DNA of 64,000 nucleotides from Burkholderiales bacterium (GTDB lineage Bacteria > Pseudomonadota > Gammaproteobacteria > Burkholderiales > Burkholderiaceae_C). The position numbers were made by a program, and so were the translations under genes. The notes beneath the pieces are model-generated. The model was not told the DNA's origin. It saw only the letters and a list, made by a program, of their open reading frames with translations, and did not search any database. Where the stretch lies: the NCBI GenBank assembly GCA_016213265.1, contig JACRBA010000135.1:1-64000 (forward strand). The letters run 5' to 3'. This document shows positions 8,458 through 17,686 of the stretch, piece by piece (position 1 is the first letter of the stretch; the number at the start of each line of letters is the position of its first letter).

Positions 8458-9255
8458 TCACCGCTTGCGCCATGCGGGCGACCGCTTCGCGAAGAAGGCC
8501 TCGATGCCCTCGCGCCCTTCGTCGGTCTCCCAGGCGTCGGCCAGCTTGTCCGCGCCGTAGATCATGCTCGTGGGCAGGTCGTGGCTGTCCACGTAGGTCA
8601 CCAGCTTCTTGGTGGCCGCCACCGCACCGGGGGCGCATTGCAGCAGATCGGCCAGCTCCCGCTCGACCGCAGCGTCCAGCTCCGCCGTCGGCACCACCTC
8701 GGACACCAGGCCGAGCCGCCGCGCCTCCGCAGCGCTCATGCGCTTGGCAGTGAGAAAGGTGCGGCGCGCATTCGCCTCGCCCATGCGCGCGACGACGTAA
8801 GGGGAGATGTTGGCCGGGATCAGCCCGAGCCGCACTTCCGTCAGGCAGTAGCTGCCGGTGTCGACCGCAACGGACACGTCGCAGACCGAGATCATGCCCA
8901 CGCCGCCACCATAGGCCGGCCCGTTGACCCGGCCGATCAGCGGCATCGGCAGCTCGTTGAGCGCACGCAACATCAACGCCAGCTCGAAGCTTTCGGCCAC
9001 GCGCTGCTCGCGCGTCTTCTTCATGTTCTGCTGCATCCAGCCGAGGTCGCCGCCGGCGCAGAAGGTGGCCCCGGCGCCCGTGAGCACGACCGCACGCAGG
9101 CCCTTCTCTCCCGCGAGCCAGTCGGCGGCCTTCCTCAGCTCCGCGATCAACGTGGCGTTGAGCGCGTTGTGGGTGTCGGGGCGGTTCAGCGTCAGGCGCG
9201 CGACGCCGCGGGCGTCGACATCGAGCAACAGAGTCTGGAATGCGGGTGGGGTCAT
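8458..9255 (-). CDS. Enoyl-CoA hydratase, LiuC/AtuE-like
   Basis: A 265-residue crotonase. The active-site region reads YGGGVGMISVCD and TEVRLGLIPANISPYVV. The first catalytic Glu of classical crotonases is Gly here and the second Glu is kept. As I recall, bacterial 3-methylglutaconyl-CoA hydratase (LiuC) and isohexenylglutaconyl-CoA hydratase (AtuE) share this GGGVG...SEVRLGL...ISPYVV pattern. It sits between the two carboxylase subunits, so hydration of the carboxylated enoyl-CoA is the likely step. The ATG at 9255 is 2 bases after the carboxyltransferase stop. Confidence 0.9.
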   Translation of the reverse strand: MTPPAFQTLLLDVDARGVARLTLNRPDTHNALNATLIAELRKAADWLAGEKGLRAVVLTGAGATFCAGGDLGWMQQNMKKTREQRVAESFELALMLRALNELPMPLIGRVNGPAYGGGVGMISVCDVSVAVDTGSYCLTEVRLGLIPANISPYVVARMGEANARRTFLTAKRMSAAEARRLGLVSEVVPTAELDAAVERELADLLQCAPGAVAATKKLVTYVDSHDLPTSMIYGADKLADAWETDEGREGIEAFFAKRSPAWRKR

Positions 9256-9257
9256 GG

Positions 9258-10847
9258 TCACATGCGATAGACAGGGGTCGCCGTCTTGCGGATTGGTCGG
9301 CGCGCGCACAGTGCGAGCGCCAGGCCCAGCACGTCGCGCGATGACGACGGGGCAATCAGGCCGTCGTCCCACAGCCGCGAGGTGGCGTAGTAGGGATCCG
9401 ATTGGCGCGCGTACTGCTCGCGCACCGCACGTTCCGTTTCCGCCAAGCGTGCCTCGTCGGCCGGGCCGCGCAGGTTGGAGCGTGCGAGTTCCAGCATCAC
9501 GTTGCTGGCGATGTCGGCGCTCATCGTCGCCACCTGCGCGCTCGGCCAAGCGAACAGGAACTCGGGCTCGAAGCCACGCCCGCACATGCCGTAGTTGCCC
9601 GCGCCGTAGGAGCCGCCGACGATCAGTGTGAGTTTGGGCACGCGTGCGCACGACACGGCGTAGACCATGTTCGCACTGTGCTTGGCGATCCCGGCGCGCT
9701 CGGCCTCGCTGCCGACCATGAAGCCGGCGATGTTCTGCAGAAACAGCAGAGGCACGCCGCGCTGGTTGGCCAGCTCGATGAAGTGCGTGCCCTTCAGGGC
9801 CGCCTCGGCGACGAGCGCCCCGTTGTTGCCGAGGATGCCGACCGGATGGCCGTGGATGCTGCCGAAGCCGGTGACGAGCTGGGCACCCCAGTCGGGCTTG
9901 AATTCGTGCCACTCGCTGCCATCGACCAAGCGCGCAATGATCTCGCGCGCGTCGTAGGGCTGCTTGGGGTCTGCCGGCACCAGGGCGTCGAGTTCGGCCG
10001 TGTCGTACAGCGGCGGACGCGGCGCCAGCGGCGGTGCCGGCAGCGCCGCCGCCGGCAGGCTGGCGACGATCTCGCGCAGGCGCGCCAGCGCCTGCGGCTC
10101 GTCGTCGGCCAGGTGGTCGTTCACGCCCGAGACCAAGGTGTGCATCGCCGCGCCGCCCAGCGTCTCGCCATCGACGGTTTCGTTGATCGCGATCTTCACG
10201 ATCGAGGGGCCGCCGAGGTGGATGCGCGCGTTGCCGCGCACCATGATCACCTCGTCCGACAGCGCCGGAATGTAGGCGCCGCCGGCCGTGCAGCCGCCGA
10301 ACACGGCGGAGATCTGCGGCACGCCGTCCTGCGACATGCGGCACTGCTGGAAGAAGTTGTTGCCGAAGTGGTCGCGATCCGGGAACACACGATCCTGCTC
10401 GGGCAGGAAGGCGCCGCCGCAGTCCACGAGATAGAGCACCGGCAGCCGCAGCCGCCAGGCGATCTCCTGCGCGCGGCGGTGCTTCTTGACCGTCTCGTGG
10501 AAGAAGGAGCCGCCCTTCACCGTGGCGTCGTTGGCGATGAACATGCATGGCTGACCGGCGACGATACCGACGCCGGTGACGATGCCCGCGGCCGGCACCT
10601 CGTTGCCGTACTGTCCCCAGGCAGCCAGCGGAGAGAGCTCCAGGAATGCCGTGCCGTCGTCGCACGCGAAGTCGATGCGTTCGCGCGCCAGCAACTTGCC
10701 GCGCGCGCGGTGGCGCTCGATGTGCGCATCACGACCGCCGACCGCCACCATCGCGAGGCGCTCGCGCAGCAGCGAAAGCTGCTGCCGCCCGTGGCGCTCC
10801 GACGCCTGATCCACGCCAGCGACGAAGCGGCTCTTGATCAACGCCAT
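9258..10847 (-). CDS. Acyl-CoA carboxylase beta subunit (carboxyltransferase), set 1
   Basis: A 529-residue carboxyltransferase that moves carboxyl from biotin to an enoyl-CoA. Both crotonase-like halves are present: the N-terminal half with GIVAGQPCMFIANDATVKGG and GGCTAGGAYIPALSDE, the C-terminal half with LFLQNIAGFMVG and GGSYGAGNYGMCGRGF. The sequence resembles methylcrotonyl/geranyl-CoA carboxylase more than propionyl-CoA carboxylase; I cannot choose between the two by eye. First gene of operon A. A regulon operator lies at 10956-10969, about 109 bases upstream. Confidence 0.92.
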   Translation of the reverse strand: MALIKSRFVAGVDQASERHGRQQLSLLRERLAMVAVGGRDAHIERHRARGKLLARERIDFACDDGTAFLELSPLAAWGQYGNEVPAAGIVTGVGIVAGQPCMFIANDATVKGGSFFHETVKKHRRAQEIAWRLRLPVLYLVDCGGAFLPEQDRVFPDRDHFGNNFFQQCRMSQDGVPQISAVFGGCTAGGAYIPALSDEVIMVRGNARIHLGGPSIVKIAINETVDGETLGGAAMHTLVSGVNDHLADDEPQALARLREIVASLPAAALPAPPLAPRPPLYDTAELDALVPADPKQPYDAREIIARLVDGSEWHEFKPDWGAQLVTGFGSIHGHPVGILGNNGALVAEAALKGTHFIELANQRGVPLLFLQNIAGFMVGSEAERAGIAKHSANMVYAVSCARVPKLTLIVGGSYGAGNYGMCGRGFEPEFLFAWPSAQVATMSADIASNVMLELARSNLRGPADEARLAETERAVREQYARQSDPYYATSRLWDDGLIAPSSSRDVLGLALALCARRPIRKTATPVYRM

Positions 10848-10955
10848 GTCGACGGCCCGGTGGTACAGCGCGCATTCGGCTTGGTCGCAGCAGACAAGTT
10901 CATGACGAGGGCCTTCGCGTCAAGCGGGTGGTTCGGACGGGCATCTTACGTCAGT

Positions 10956-10969
10956 CAAACAGTCGTTAG
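10956..10969. promoter_or_regulatory. Palindromic operator 1 (CWAACRNNYGTTNG)
   Basis: The sequence CAAACAGTCGTTAG matches the 14-base inverted repeat found seven times in this window. It lies upstream of operon A (first gene starts at 10847) and overlaps the last codons of the MFS gene of operon B. The dyad form and its placement fit a TetR-family operator; binding itself is an inference. Confidence 0.6.
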
Positions 10970-12222
10970 GCGCGTGCTTGTGTGGTCAGCGGCCAAAGCG
11001 CGACGCTCGTCAGCGCCGCGACCATGACGAACGCGAGCCGGTAGCCACCTCCGACAGCCAGGACGACGCTGAACAGCACGGCGGCCATCACATAGGCGAT
11101 CAGCAGGAGCAAGGTCGCACCGGCCATGGCTTCGTTGAGCGACTCACGCGGTGCAATGCGGGCCATTTCTGCAAACAGGACGCCGTTCCAGCTCGCCACC
11201 GTCAAACCACCGAGCACCGACAGCGTCACCACCGCCCAGGCTGGCCAGGCAGGTGTGCAGAACGCGAACGCGAGCGTGGTCAACGCCGACGCGGCGGCCA
11301 TCCAGCGCAGTACGCGCAGGCCGTCGCGGAGCCTGTCCGAGGCGAAGCCGGCCAGCGGTCGCCCGAGCACGCTGACCGTCTGCATGAGAGCGAACTGCCC
11401 CCCGGCCGCCACCAGCGACCATCCCAATTGCGAAACGAGGTAGGTCACGAGAAACGCGAACCAGGTGCTCTGCCCCGTCGCCAGGCATCCTCCGACGATG
11501 CCCATGCGGCGCATGCCCGGCATGGCGACGAGCGTCTGCAGCGGGCGGCGCAGGGCATCCATGGAGCCGAAGTGCCGCCAGCGCAGCCGCAGCGTCCGGT
11601 CCCGCTGCGCATCGACTCGCCGCCGCCATGGTTGCACCGCCGACAGCGCGGCTGCACCCAACGCGGCCGCCACCAGGATGGCCCCTTCCAACCCGAGCCA
11701 TTGCGCCGCACCCGGGAGGAGCAGGCCCGCCGCCACGCCGCCCAGCGGCACGCCGGCCTGCTTGACCGAGAACAGCAGATTACGGTGGCTTGGCGGCGCA
11801 TAGCGCTGCAACACGTCCATCCCGGCCGTCGACGGCGGGCCGATCGACAGGCCGATGATCAGCGAGCCCACCACCAGTGCCCCGGCCGACGGCAGCGCGC
11901 ACAGCAGCGCGCCGGCGACGCCGAGCGCCATGCCGATCTGCAAGGTGCGCATCGAGCCGAGGCGACGCTGCAGTGGCGCGGCGAGCAGCAGCACGAAAAT
12001 GGAGCCGCCCGAGATCAGCGCCGTCAGGTAGCCGACGCTCTCGGCCGGCCAGCCGACGCGGGGCCCCAATGTCGGTGCAAGCGTCGGCGGAATGCGCGAC
12101 AGGAACGATACGGCCGTCTGCACCACAAGCATGGCCACCAAGGGCCCGACCCAAGCCTCGGCCGACTCGGGCGGGTGAATCGGCGGCGGAGGCGACTCTG
12201 CGGAATCCCCGCTCTGTGCCAT
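10966..12222 (-). CDS. MFS transporter
   Basis: A 418-residue major facilitator with roughly 12 hydrophobic segments in two halves and a basic cytoplasmic loop between them (around WRRRVDAQRDR). The second half contains GRPLAGFASDRLRDGLRV, which resembles the MFS loop 8-9 motif. The start MAQSGDSAES at 12222 gives a hydrophilic proline-rich tail before the first helix; upstream extension would run under the lyase gene. It is the last gene of operon B, 17 bases after the lyase. It could export or import a pathway acid. Substrate unknown. Confidence 0.85.
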   Translation of the reverse strand: MAQSGDSAESPPPPIHPPESAEAWVGPLVAMLVVQTAVSFLSRIPPTLAPTLGPRVGWPAESVGYLTALISGGSIFVLLLAAPLQRRLGSMRTLQIGMALGVAGALLCALPSAGALVVGSLIIGLSIGPPSTAGMDVLQRYAPPSHRNLLFSVKQAGVPLGGVAAGLLLPGAAQWLGLEGAILVAAALGAAALSAVQPWRRRVDAQRDRTLRLRWRHFGSMDALRRPLQTLVAMPGMRRMGIVGGCLATGQSTWFAFLVTYLVSQLGWSLVAAGGQFALMQTVSVLGRPLAGFASDRLRDGLRVLRWMAAASALTTLAFAFCTPAWPAWAVVTLSVLGGLTVASWNGVLFAEMARIAPRESLNEAMAGATLLLLIAYVMAAVLFSVVLAVGGGYRLAFVMVAALTSVALWPLTTQARA

Positions 12223-12239
12223 CGGAGCCGGTGACCGGT

Positions 12240-13193
12240 TCAGCAGCGCATCGCGGCAAGCGTGCCGCTGCGCATCAGTCGACCGTTGAGCGGCCGACCG
12301 ATGATGCGTTCGGCCAGACGGGCAGCCTCGACGAGCTGCTCGAGATCGAGCCCGGTGTCGACGCCCATTTCTTCGCACATGAAGGCCATGTCCTCCGTGC
12401 AGATGTTGCCTGCTGCGCCGCCGTGCTTGTGGCCGGCGAAAGGGCAACCGCCCAGACCCGCCACCGAGCTGTCGAACAAGTCAACACCCATCTGCATCGC
12501 GGCATAGACGTTGGCACCGCCCACGCCGCGCGTGTCGTGCAGGTGCAGACCGATGCGCGCCTGCGGCACCAGCTCGCGCACGGCACCGATGCGGCGCTTG
12601 ATCTCCTCCGGGTTGGCCCAGCCCATAGTGTCGGCGAGGTAGAACGCCGGGAACCGAATGCGACGATCGGCGCAGGCGTCGACCAGCCAGCGCACGACAT
12701 CGGTGACGGCCGACACCGGGACCGGCCCGCCGAGGTTGCAGCCAAAGGCGGTGACGACGTAGGCCTGCTCGAACGGAATGCCCAACGCGATGTAGCGGTC
12801 GATCCACGCCAGCTGGCGCTCGCGGTTCTCGGCCACGCTGCAGTTGTTGTTGCGCTGCGAGAAGGGCTCGGTGACGTAGAACACCACCTTGCCGTCGATG
12901 TCGATGTTGTCGCAGGCGCGCGCACGCTCGAAGCCGCTCTCGTTCAGCCACAGCCCCGTGTAGCGCGTACCGGGCCGCTTGCGCAGCCTGGCGAACAGCT
13001 CGGGCGAGTCGGCCATCTGCGGCACGGCGCGCGGGCTGACGAACGAGGCGCACTGAACCTGCCTGAGGCCTGAGGCGGCCAGCGCATCGATCAGGGCCAA
13101 CCGATCGTCCAGCGGATAGGTTCCCTTCTCCATCTGGAAACCCTCGCGCGGGCCTTCCTCGTGAAACTCGACGCGTCGCGGCAGCATGGACAT
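12240..13193 (-). CDS. HMG-CoA-lyase-like enzyme (DRE-TIM metallolyase)
   Basis: A 317-residue DRE-TIM family lyase that should cleave a 3-hydroxy-3-alkylglutaryl-CoA. The metal-binding LHLHDTRG and the catalytic cysteine in GLGGCPFA are conserved. Two features differ from standard HMG-CoA lyase: the N-terminal motif is GPREGF instead of GPRDGL, so Glu replaces a key Asp, and GHKHG enlarges the loop after the cysteine. A larger 3-alkyl substituent than methyl is possible. ATG at 13193 follows AGGGAG; ATG at 13187 is the alternative. Next to carboxylase set 2, it gives the carboxylate-hydrate-cleave logic of leucine or isoprenoid breakdown. Confidence 0.87.
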   Translation of the reverse strand: MSMLPRRVEFHEEGPREGFQMEKGTYPLDDRLALIDALAASGLRQVQCASFVSPRAVPQMADSPELFARLRKRPGTRYTGLWLNESGFERARACDNIDIDGKVVFYVTEPFSQRNNNCSVAENRERQLAWIDRYIALGIPFEQAYVVTAFGCNLGGPVPVSAVTDVVRWLVDACADRRIRFPAFYLADTMGWANPEEIKRRIGAVRELVPQARIGLHLHDTRGVGGANVYAAMQMGVDLFDSSVAGLGGCPFAGHKHGGAAGNICTEDMAFMCEEMGVDTGLDLEQLVEAARLAERIIGRPLNGRLMRSGTLAAMRC

Positions 13194-13205
13194 CTTGCTT
13201 CTCCC

Positions 13206-15230
13206 TCAGGACGTCGCGGCCGGGGTGACCTCGGCCAGTCTTTGGTGGCGCTCCACCATGTCGCCGACCGCGCAGTTCAGCAGCGTCAGCGTTCCATCGA
13301 TTGGCGCGCTCACATGCAGCTCCATCTTCATAGACTCCAGCACGATCACCGTCTGGCCTGCACCCACCGCATCGCCGGGGGCCGCCTTCAGCGCCACCAC
13401 CTTGCCCATCATCGGTGCGAGCAGGGCGCCGCCGGCGCCCTCTTCGCCCAGCGCACCGCCGAGGTAGGGCGTGCAGCCAAAGACGCTGCGCCCGAGCGCG
13501 CTGACGACCTCGATGCCCGCCGCAACCTCGGCCACGGCCACCTCGATCACCCGTTGCCCGACATGCAGCAGGCGGCGCCCGGATGCCAGCGCCGCCGGCA
13601 CATGCAAGGCCGCGGCCACGGACTGCTCGGCGAGCAGCAGCTGCACCGTGCCGTCGGTCGCCGGCGCGGAACATCGAACCGGCCACTGCGCCTGGCCGGC
13701 GGACAGCACGACGCTCGGCAGCGGGGCGACCGCGACAGTGCTCACGCCCAGCCGCCAGCCGGTGAAACTGCCGGCCTCGCTCCAGCAGCCCAGTTCAGGC
13801 GCCAGGGCGCGCTCACGCTGCAACCAGTGAAGGGCCGCGGCAGCAACGTGTTCGATCGGCTCGGCCGCCGTCACCGGCGTGGCCGTGGCCGCGGCAGTGC
13901 TTTCGTCGATGAGCCGGGTGTGGAAACTCGCATCGCGCGTCTGCGGCCAGTGCAGCAGCTCGTGCAGGAACTGCAGATTAGTCGTCAGACCGATGACCGT
14001 GGTGTCGCGCAGGCCTGCGGCCAGTGCGCGCCGTGCCGAATCGCGGTCGGACCCGCTGGCGATCAGCTTGGCGATCATCGAGTCGTAGTACGGAGTAACC
14101 TCGTCGCCGCTGTCGACCCCCGCCTCGACACGTACCGCGGAACGGCCGAAGTCGACACGCTCGAGGCGGCCCGTGGTGGGCAGGAAACCGGCAGCAGGAT
14201 CTTCTGCACACAGGCGCGCCTCGAAGGCATGGCCATCGCAGCGCACATCGCACTGCGCCAGCGGCAACGCACCGGTGTCTGCGATGCGCAGTTGCAGTTC
14301 GACCAGGTCCAGGCCGGTGACCTCCTCCGTCACCGGATGCTCGACCTGCAGCCGCGGGTTGACCTCGAGAAAGAAGTACTCGTCGCCGGCAACCACGAAC
14401 TCGACCGTGCCCAGCCCTCGGTAGCGCACCGCCTCGGCGAGTTTGACGGCGTCGGCCAGCAGTCGCTCGCGCAAGGCCATCGGCAGCCCTGCGCTCGGCG
14501 CCTCTTCGATGACCTTCTGGTGGCGGCGTTGCAGCGTGCACTCGCGCTCGTAGAGGTGGATGGCGCGGCCATGGCCGTCGCCGGCGACCTGCACCTCGAT
14601 GTGGCGCACACGCGGCAAATATCGTTCGACGATCATCTCACCGTTGCCGAAGGCCTTCCCGGCTTCGCGCATCGCGCTTTCGATGCGGGTCTGCAAGCCG
14701 TCGAGCGATTCGATGACCGCCATGCCGCGGCCGCCACCGCCGGCCACCGCCTTGAGCAGCACCGGCAGCGGCATGCCCTGCACCGTCGACGCCACGGCCG
14801 CCGCGTCGCTGATGCCTCCCCGGCTGCCGGGCACGACAGGCACCCCCACCGAAGCAGCCTCGAGCTTGGCCTGCGCCTTGCCGCCCAGACGTTCCATCGT
14901 CTCCGCGGTCGGACCGATGAAAACGAGGCCGGCAGCGTCGAGCGCGCGCACGAACTCGGGGTTCTCCGAGACAAATCCGAAACCCGGATGCACGGCGTCG
15001 GCCCCCACCCGCTTGGCCGCCGCGACGATTGCGTCGATGCGCAGGTAGCTGTCGGCGGGAGCGGCAGCGCCGAGTTCGACGGATTCACCGATCTCGCGCA
15101 CGTGGCGCGCATGGCGGTCGGCGGCCGAGTGGACCGTGGCGACTTTCAGGCCGAGGCGGCGGCAGGTGCGCGCGATGCGGCAGGCAATCTCGCCGCGATT
15201 GGCGATCAGAACCTTGTTGATGCGTTGCAT
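13206..15230 (-). CDS. Acyl-CoA carboxylase alpha subunit (biotin carboxylase + BCCP), set 2
   Basis: A 674-residue biotin carboxylase/biotin carrier fusion. The N-terminus is MQRINKVLIANRGEIACRIA, the ATP-grasp loop AVAGGGGRGM, the active site EVNPRLQVEHPVTEE. The C-terminal carrier domain has LLAPMMGKVV and ESMKMELH with biotinyl Lys near residue 635. It lies 10 bases after the matching beta subunit and 12 before the lyase. Sequence around biotin (SMKMEL) differs from set 1 (AMKMMH), so the two carboxylases are not recent copies. Confidence 0.92.
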   Translation of the reverse strand: MQRINKVLIANRGEIACRIARTCRRLGLKVATVHSAADRHARHVREIGESVELGAAAPADSYLRIDAIVAAAKRVGADAVHPGFGFVSENPEFVRALDAAGLVFIGPTAETMERLGGKAQAKLEAASVGVPVVPGSRGGISDAAAVASTVQGMPLPVLLKAVAGGGGRGMAVIESLDGLQTRIESAMREAGKAFGNGEMIVERYLPRVRHIEVQVAGDGHGRAIHLYERECTLQRRHQKVIEEAPSAGLPMALRERLLADAVKLAEAVRYRGLGTVEFVVAGDEYFFLEVNPRLQVEHPVTEEVTGLDLVELQLRIADTGALPLAQCDVRCDGHAFEARLCAEDPAAGFLPTTGRLERVDFGRSAVRVEAGVDSGDEVTPYYDSMIAKLIASGSDRDSARRALAAGLRDTTVIGLTTNLQFLHELLHWPQTRDASFHTRLIDESTAAATATPVTAAEPIEHVAAAALHWLQRERALAPELGCWSEAGSFTGWRLGVSTVAVAPLPSVVLSAGQAQWPVRCSAPATDGTVQLLLAEQSVAAALHVPAALASGRRLLHVGQRVIEVAVAEVAAGIEVVSALGRSVFGCTPYLGGALGEEGAGGALLAPMMGKVVALKAAPGDAVGAGQTVIVLESMKMELHVSAPIDGTLTLLNCAVGDMVERHQRLAEVTPAATS

Positions 15231-15240
15231 GATGGGGGCC

Positions 15241-16848
15241 TCAGAAGCGGAACACGCCGAAAGGCGTGGGTTTGGCCGCAGTCCGGGAGGCCAGGTCGAG
15301 CATGAGGCCCATCACGTCGCGCGTCTCGGTGGGCGCGATGATGCCGTCGACCCAAAGATTGGACGAGAAGTTGTCCGCCGGCTGGAAGTCCTCGTAGATC
15401 TTGCGCACCGGCCGCTTGAAGGCCTCCTCCTCCTCGGGCGTCCACTCACGCCCTTCGGTCTTGTTGATCTGCCGGCGCACCAGCGCCATCACGGTGGCCG
15501 CCTGCTCGGGGCCCATGATCGCGGCGCGGGCATTGGGCCAGGCGAACATGGCCGTGGGATTGAACGGACGACCGCACATGGCCAGATAGCCTGCGCCGTA
15601 GGACGCGCCGATGAGGATCGTGTACTTCGGAACGTTGGCCGACGCCATCGCGGTGATCATCTTCGCGCCTGCCTTCGCGATGCCGGCCTGCTCGGCGGCG
15701 CGGCCGACCATGAAGCCGGTCACGTCGGCCAGGAACAACAGCGGGATGTCGCGCTGGCAGCACAGGTCGATGAAGTGCGCCGCCTTCATCGCGCTTTCCG
15801 GGAACAGCACGCCCTGGTTGGCGAGAATCCCGATCTCGTGGCCGTGGATGCGCGCGAAGCCCGTCAGCAGCGTGTCGCCGTACAGCGGCTTGAACTCCTG
15901 GAAGCGGCTGTCATCGACCAGCCGGGCCAGGATCTCGCGCGTATCGGTCGGGATCTTCGGGTCGCGGCTGATGAGGCCATGGATCTCCCGCGGGTCGTGC
16001 CGCGGCGGTCGGCTGGGCAGCTTGGTCCAGCGCGGCCTGGGCGGCTCGCCCAGTTCACGCAAAACCTCACGCGTCAGTGCCAGTGCATGGCGGTCGTCGC
16101 TGGCGATGTGGTCGGTCACGCCGCTGACGCTGCAATGCATCTGTGCGCCACCGAGCGACTCGCCGTCGACCGTCTCGCCGGTGGCGGCAAAGGTCAACTC
16201 GGGGCCGCCGAGGTACATGTAGCCCTGTTCCTTGACGATCACGATCTCGTCGCAAAGCGCCGGGATGTACGCACCACCCGCCGTGCAGGGCCCGAGGACC
16301 ACCGCGATCTGCTGGATGCCCTCGGCGGACATGCGGACCTGGTTGTTGAAGATGCTGCCGAACTGCCCCACGTCGGGGAAGATGTTGGACATGTCAGGCA
16401 GGAAGGCGCCACCGCTGTCGACGAGCGTCACGCAAGGCAGCCGGTGCGCCCAGGCGATCTGCTGCGCGCGCACGTGCTTCTTGCATGTCATGCCGTAGTA
16501 GGTGCCGCCCTTCACGGTGGCGTCGTTGGCGATCACCATGCACGGCCGGCCATTGATCAGCCCGATGCCGGTGATGATGCTCGCACCCGGCGGCACGCCG
16601 TCATAGAGCCCCTCGCCCGCCAGCATCCCGAGCTCGAGAAACGGCGAACCAGGATCCAACAGCACCTCGACGCGGTCGCGCGGCAGGATCTTGTTGCGCG
16701 CGAGGTGCTTTTCGCGTGCCTTGTCCGGGCCGCCGGCCAGCGCCTGCCGGCGGCGCTCATGCAGGGTCGAGATCAGCGACTCATAGGCCGAGCGATTGGC
16801 CTGGAACTCGGCATCACTGGTTGACGCTCGGGGTACGAGGATGGTCAT
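15241..16848 (-). CDS. Acyl-CoA carboxylase beta subunit (carboxyltransferase), set 2
   Basis: A 535-residue carboxyltransferase. It has LHERRRQALAGGPDKARE and LARNKILPRDRVEVLLD in the N-terminal part, GPCTAGGAYIPALCDE, and in the C-terminal half LFLADVTGFMVG and GASYGAGYLAMCGRPFNP. TPEEEEAFKRPVRKIYED near the end resembles many beta subunits of acetyl/propionyl-type carboxylases. The start at 16848 is chosen by homology; no strong ribosome site is seen in the 49 bases before it. The frame continues further upstream under the hydratase gene but without family similarity. Confidence 0.9.
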   Translation of the reverse strand: MTILVPRASTSDAEFQANRSAYESLISTLHERRRQALAGGPDKAREKHLARNKILPRDRVEVLLDPGSPFLELGMLAGEGLYDGVPPGASIITGIGLINGRPCMVIANDATVKGGTYYGMTCKKHVRAQQIAWAHRLPCVTLVDSGGAFLPDMSNIFPDVGQFGSIFNNQVRMSAEGIQQIAVVLGPCTAGGAYIPALCDEIVIVKEQGYMYLGGPELTFAATGETVDGESLGGAQMHCSVSGVTDHIASDDRHALALTREVLRELGEPPRPRWTKLPSRPPRHDPREIHGLISRDPKIPTDTREILARLVDDSRFQEFKPLYGDTLLTGFARIHGHEIGILANQGVLFPESAMKAAHFIDLCCQRDIPLLFLADVTGFMVGRAAEQAGIAKAGAKMITAMASANVPKYTILIGASYGAGYLAMCGRPFNPTAMFAWPNARAAIMGPEQAATVMALVRRQINKTEGREWTPEEEEAFKRPVRKIYEDFQPADNFSSNLWVDGIIAPTETRDVMGLMLDLASRTAAKPTPFGVFRF

Positions 16849-16897
16849 TGATGGAGTACAAATGGACGGCCGGGCGAGTGCAACACCGCCCCGCCTG

Positions 16898-17686
16898 TCA
16901 CGACTTGAAGACAGGTGGGCGGCGCGCTTCGAAGGCGGCCAGGCCCTCGGAGACATCGTCGTTGAGCAGTTCGCGCGAGATCCGCACCTGCTCCAGCTCC
17001 AGCCCCTCGTTCAGCGGCTGGTCGAGGCCCTGCCGCGCCAGGTGTTTCATGGTTGCCAGACCGATACGGCTGCGCGAAGCGAGTTGGGCGCAGTACGCCA
17101 TCGAAACCTCCGCCAGCTTGTCGGGTTCGACGACGTAGTTCACCAGGCCCCAGGCGAAGGCTGTCGACGCGTCGATCCAGCGCGCGCTGTAGAACAGGTC
17201 CAGCGCGCGCCGCACGCCCACGATGCGCGGCAGGCGTTGCGATCCGCCCCAGCCCGGTACCAGGCCGTACTGCGCGTGCTGATCCCCGAACCTGAAGTCG
17301 CTGGACGCGAAGACCACGTCGCAGGCCATCATCAGCTCGCTGCCTCCTGCCAGCGCCAGGCCCTGGCAAGCGGCCACCACCGGCAGCGAACTCGCTTCCA
17401 AGCGCTGCAAGACCACGTGGCCGTAGCGAATGAAGTGCTCAATGTCGGCTGGACGGCTGCGCAAGCGCTTGACCTCGTCCAGGTCGGCACCGGTGCAGAA
17501 GTGCTTGCCCTGCGCCCGAACGAGCACCGCACGAACTCCCGAGCCCGGCGCCTCGAACTCGTCCAACGCCTCGGCGATCGCTGCGTGAACCGCCAACGAC
17601 AGGCAATTGAACTTGTCGGGGCGCGCCAGCTCGATCACGCCGACGCCACCCTCGCGGCTGATGCGCACGGGCTTGTCCGTGCTCAT
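16898..17686 (-). CDS. Enoyl-CoA hydratase/isomerase
   Basis: A 262-residue crotonase. ALAGGSELMMACD keeps the first catalytic Glu; at the second position the sequence is FGDQHAQYGLVPGWGG, with His where Glu is usual. The oxyanion-hole region (GKHFCTGADLDE) is intact. One-Glu crotonases include isomerases and other CoA-ester enzymes, so hydratase activity is not certain. It overlaps the acyl-CoA dehydrogenase upstream by 4 bases, in operon B. Confidence 0.87.
   Translation of the reverse strand: MSTDKPVRISREGGVGVIELARPDKFNCLSLAVHAAIAEALDEFEAPGSGVRAVLVRAQGKHFCTGADLDEVKRLRSRPADIEHFIRYGHVVLQRLEASSLPVVAACQGLALAGGSELMMACDVVFASSDFRFGDQHAQYGLVPGWGGSQRLPRIVGVRRALDLFYSARWIDASTAFAWGLVNYVVEPDKLAEVSMAYCAQLASRSRIGLATMKHLARQGLDQPLNEGLELEQVRISRELLNDDVSEGLAAFEARRPPVFKS

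Noticed and set aside
6440-9355. A continuous frame that would fuse an extra ~300 residues to the biotin carboxylase
   Set aside because: The extension is low-complexity Arg/Ala sequence beneath the hydratase gene; the carboxylase starts at MFDTLLIANRGE.
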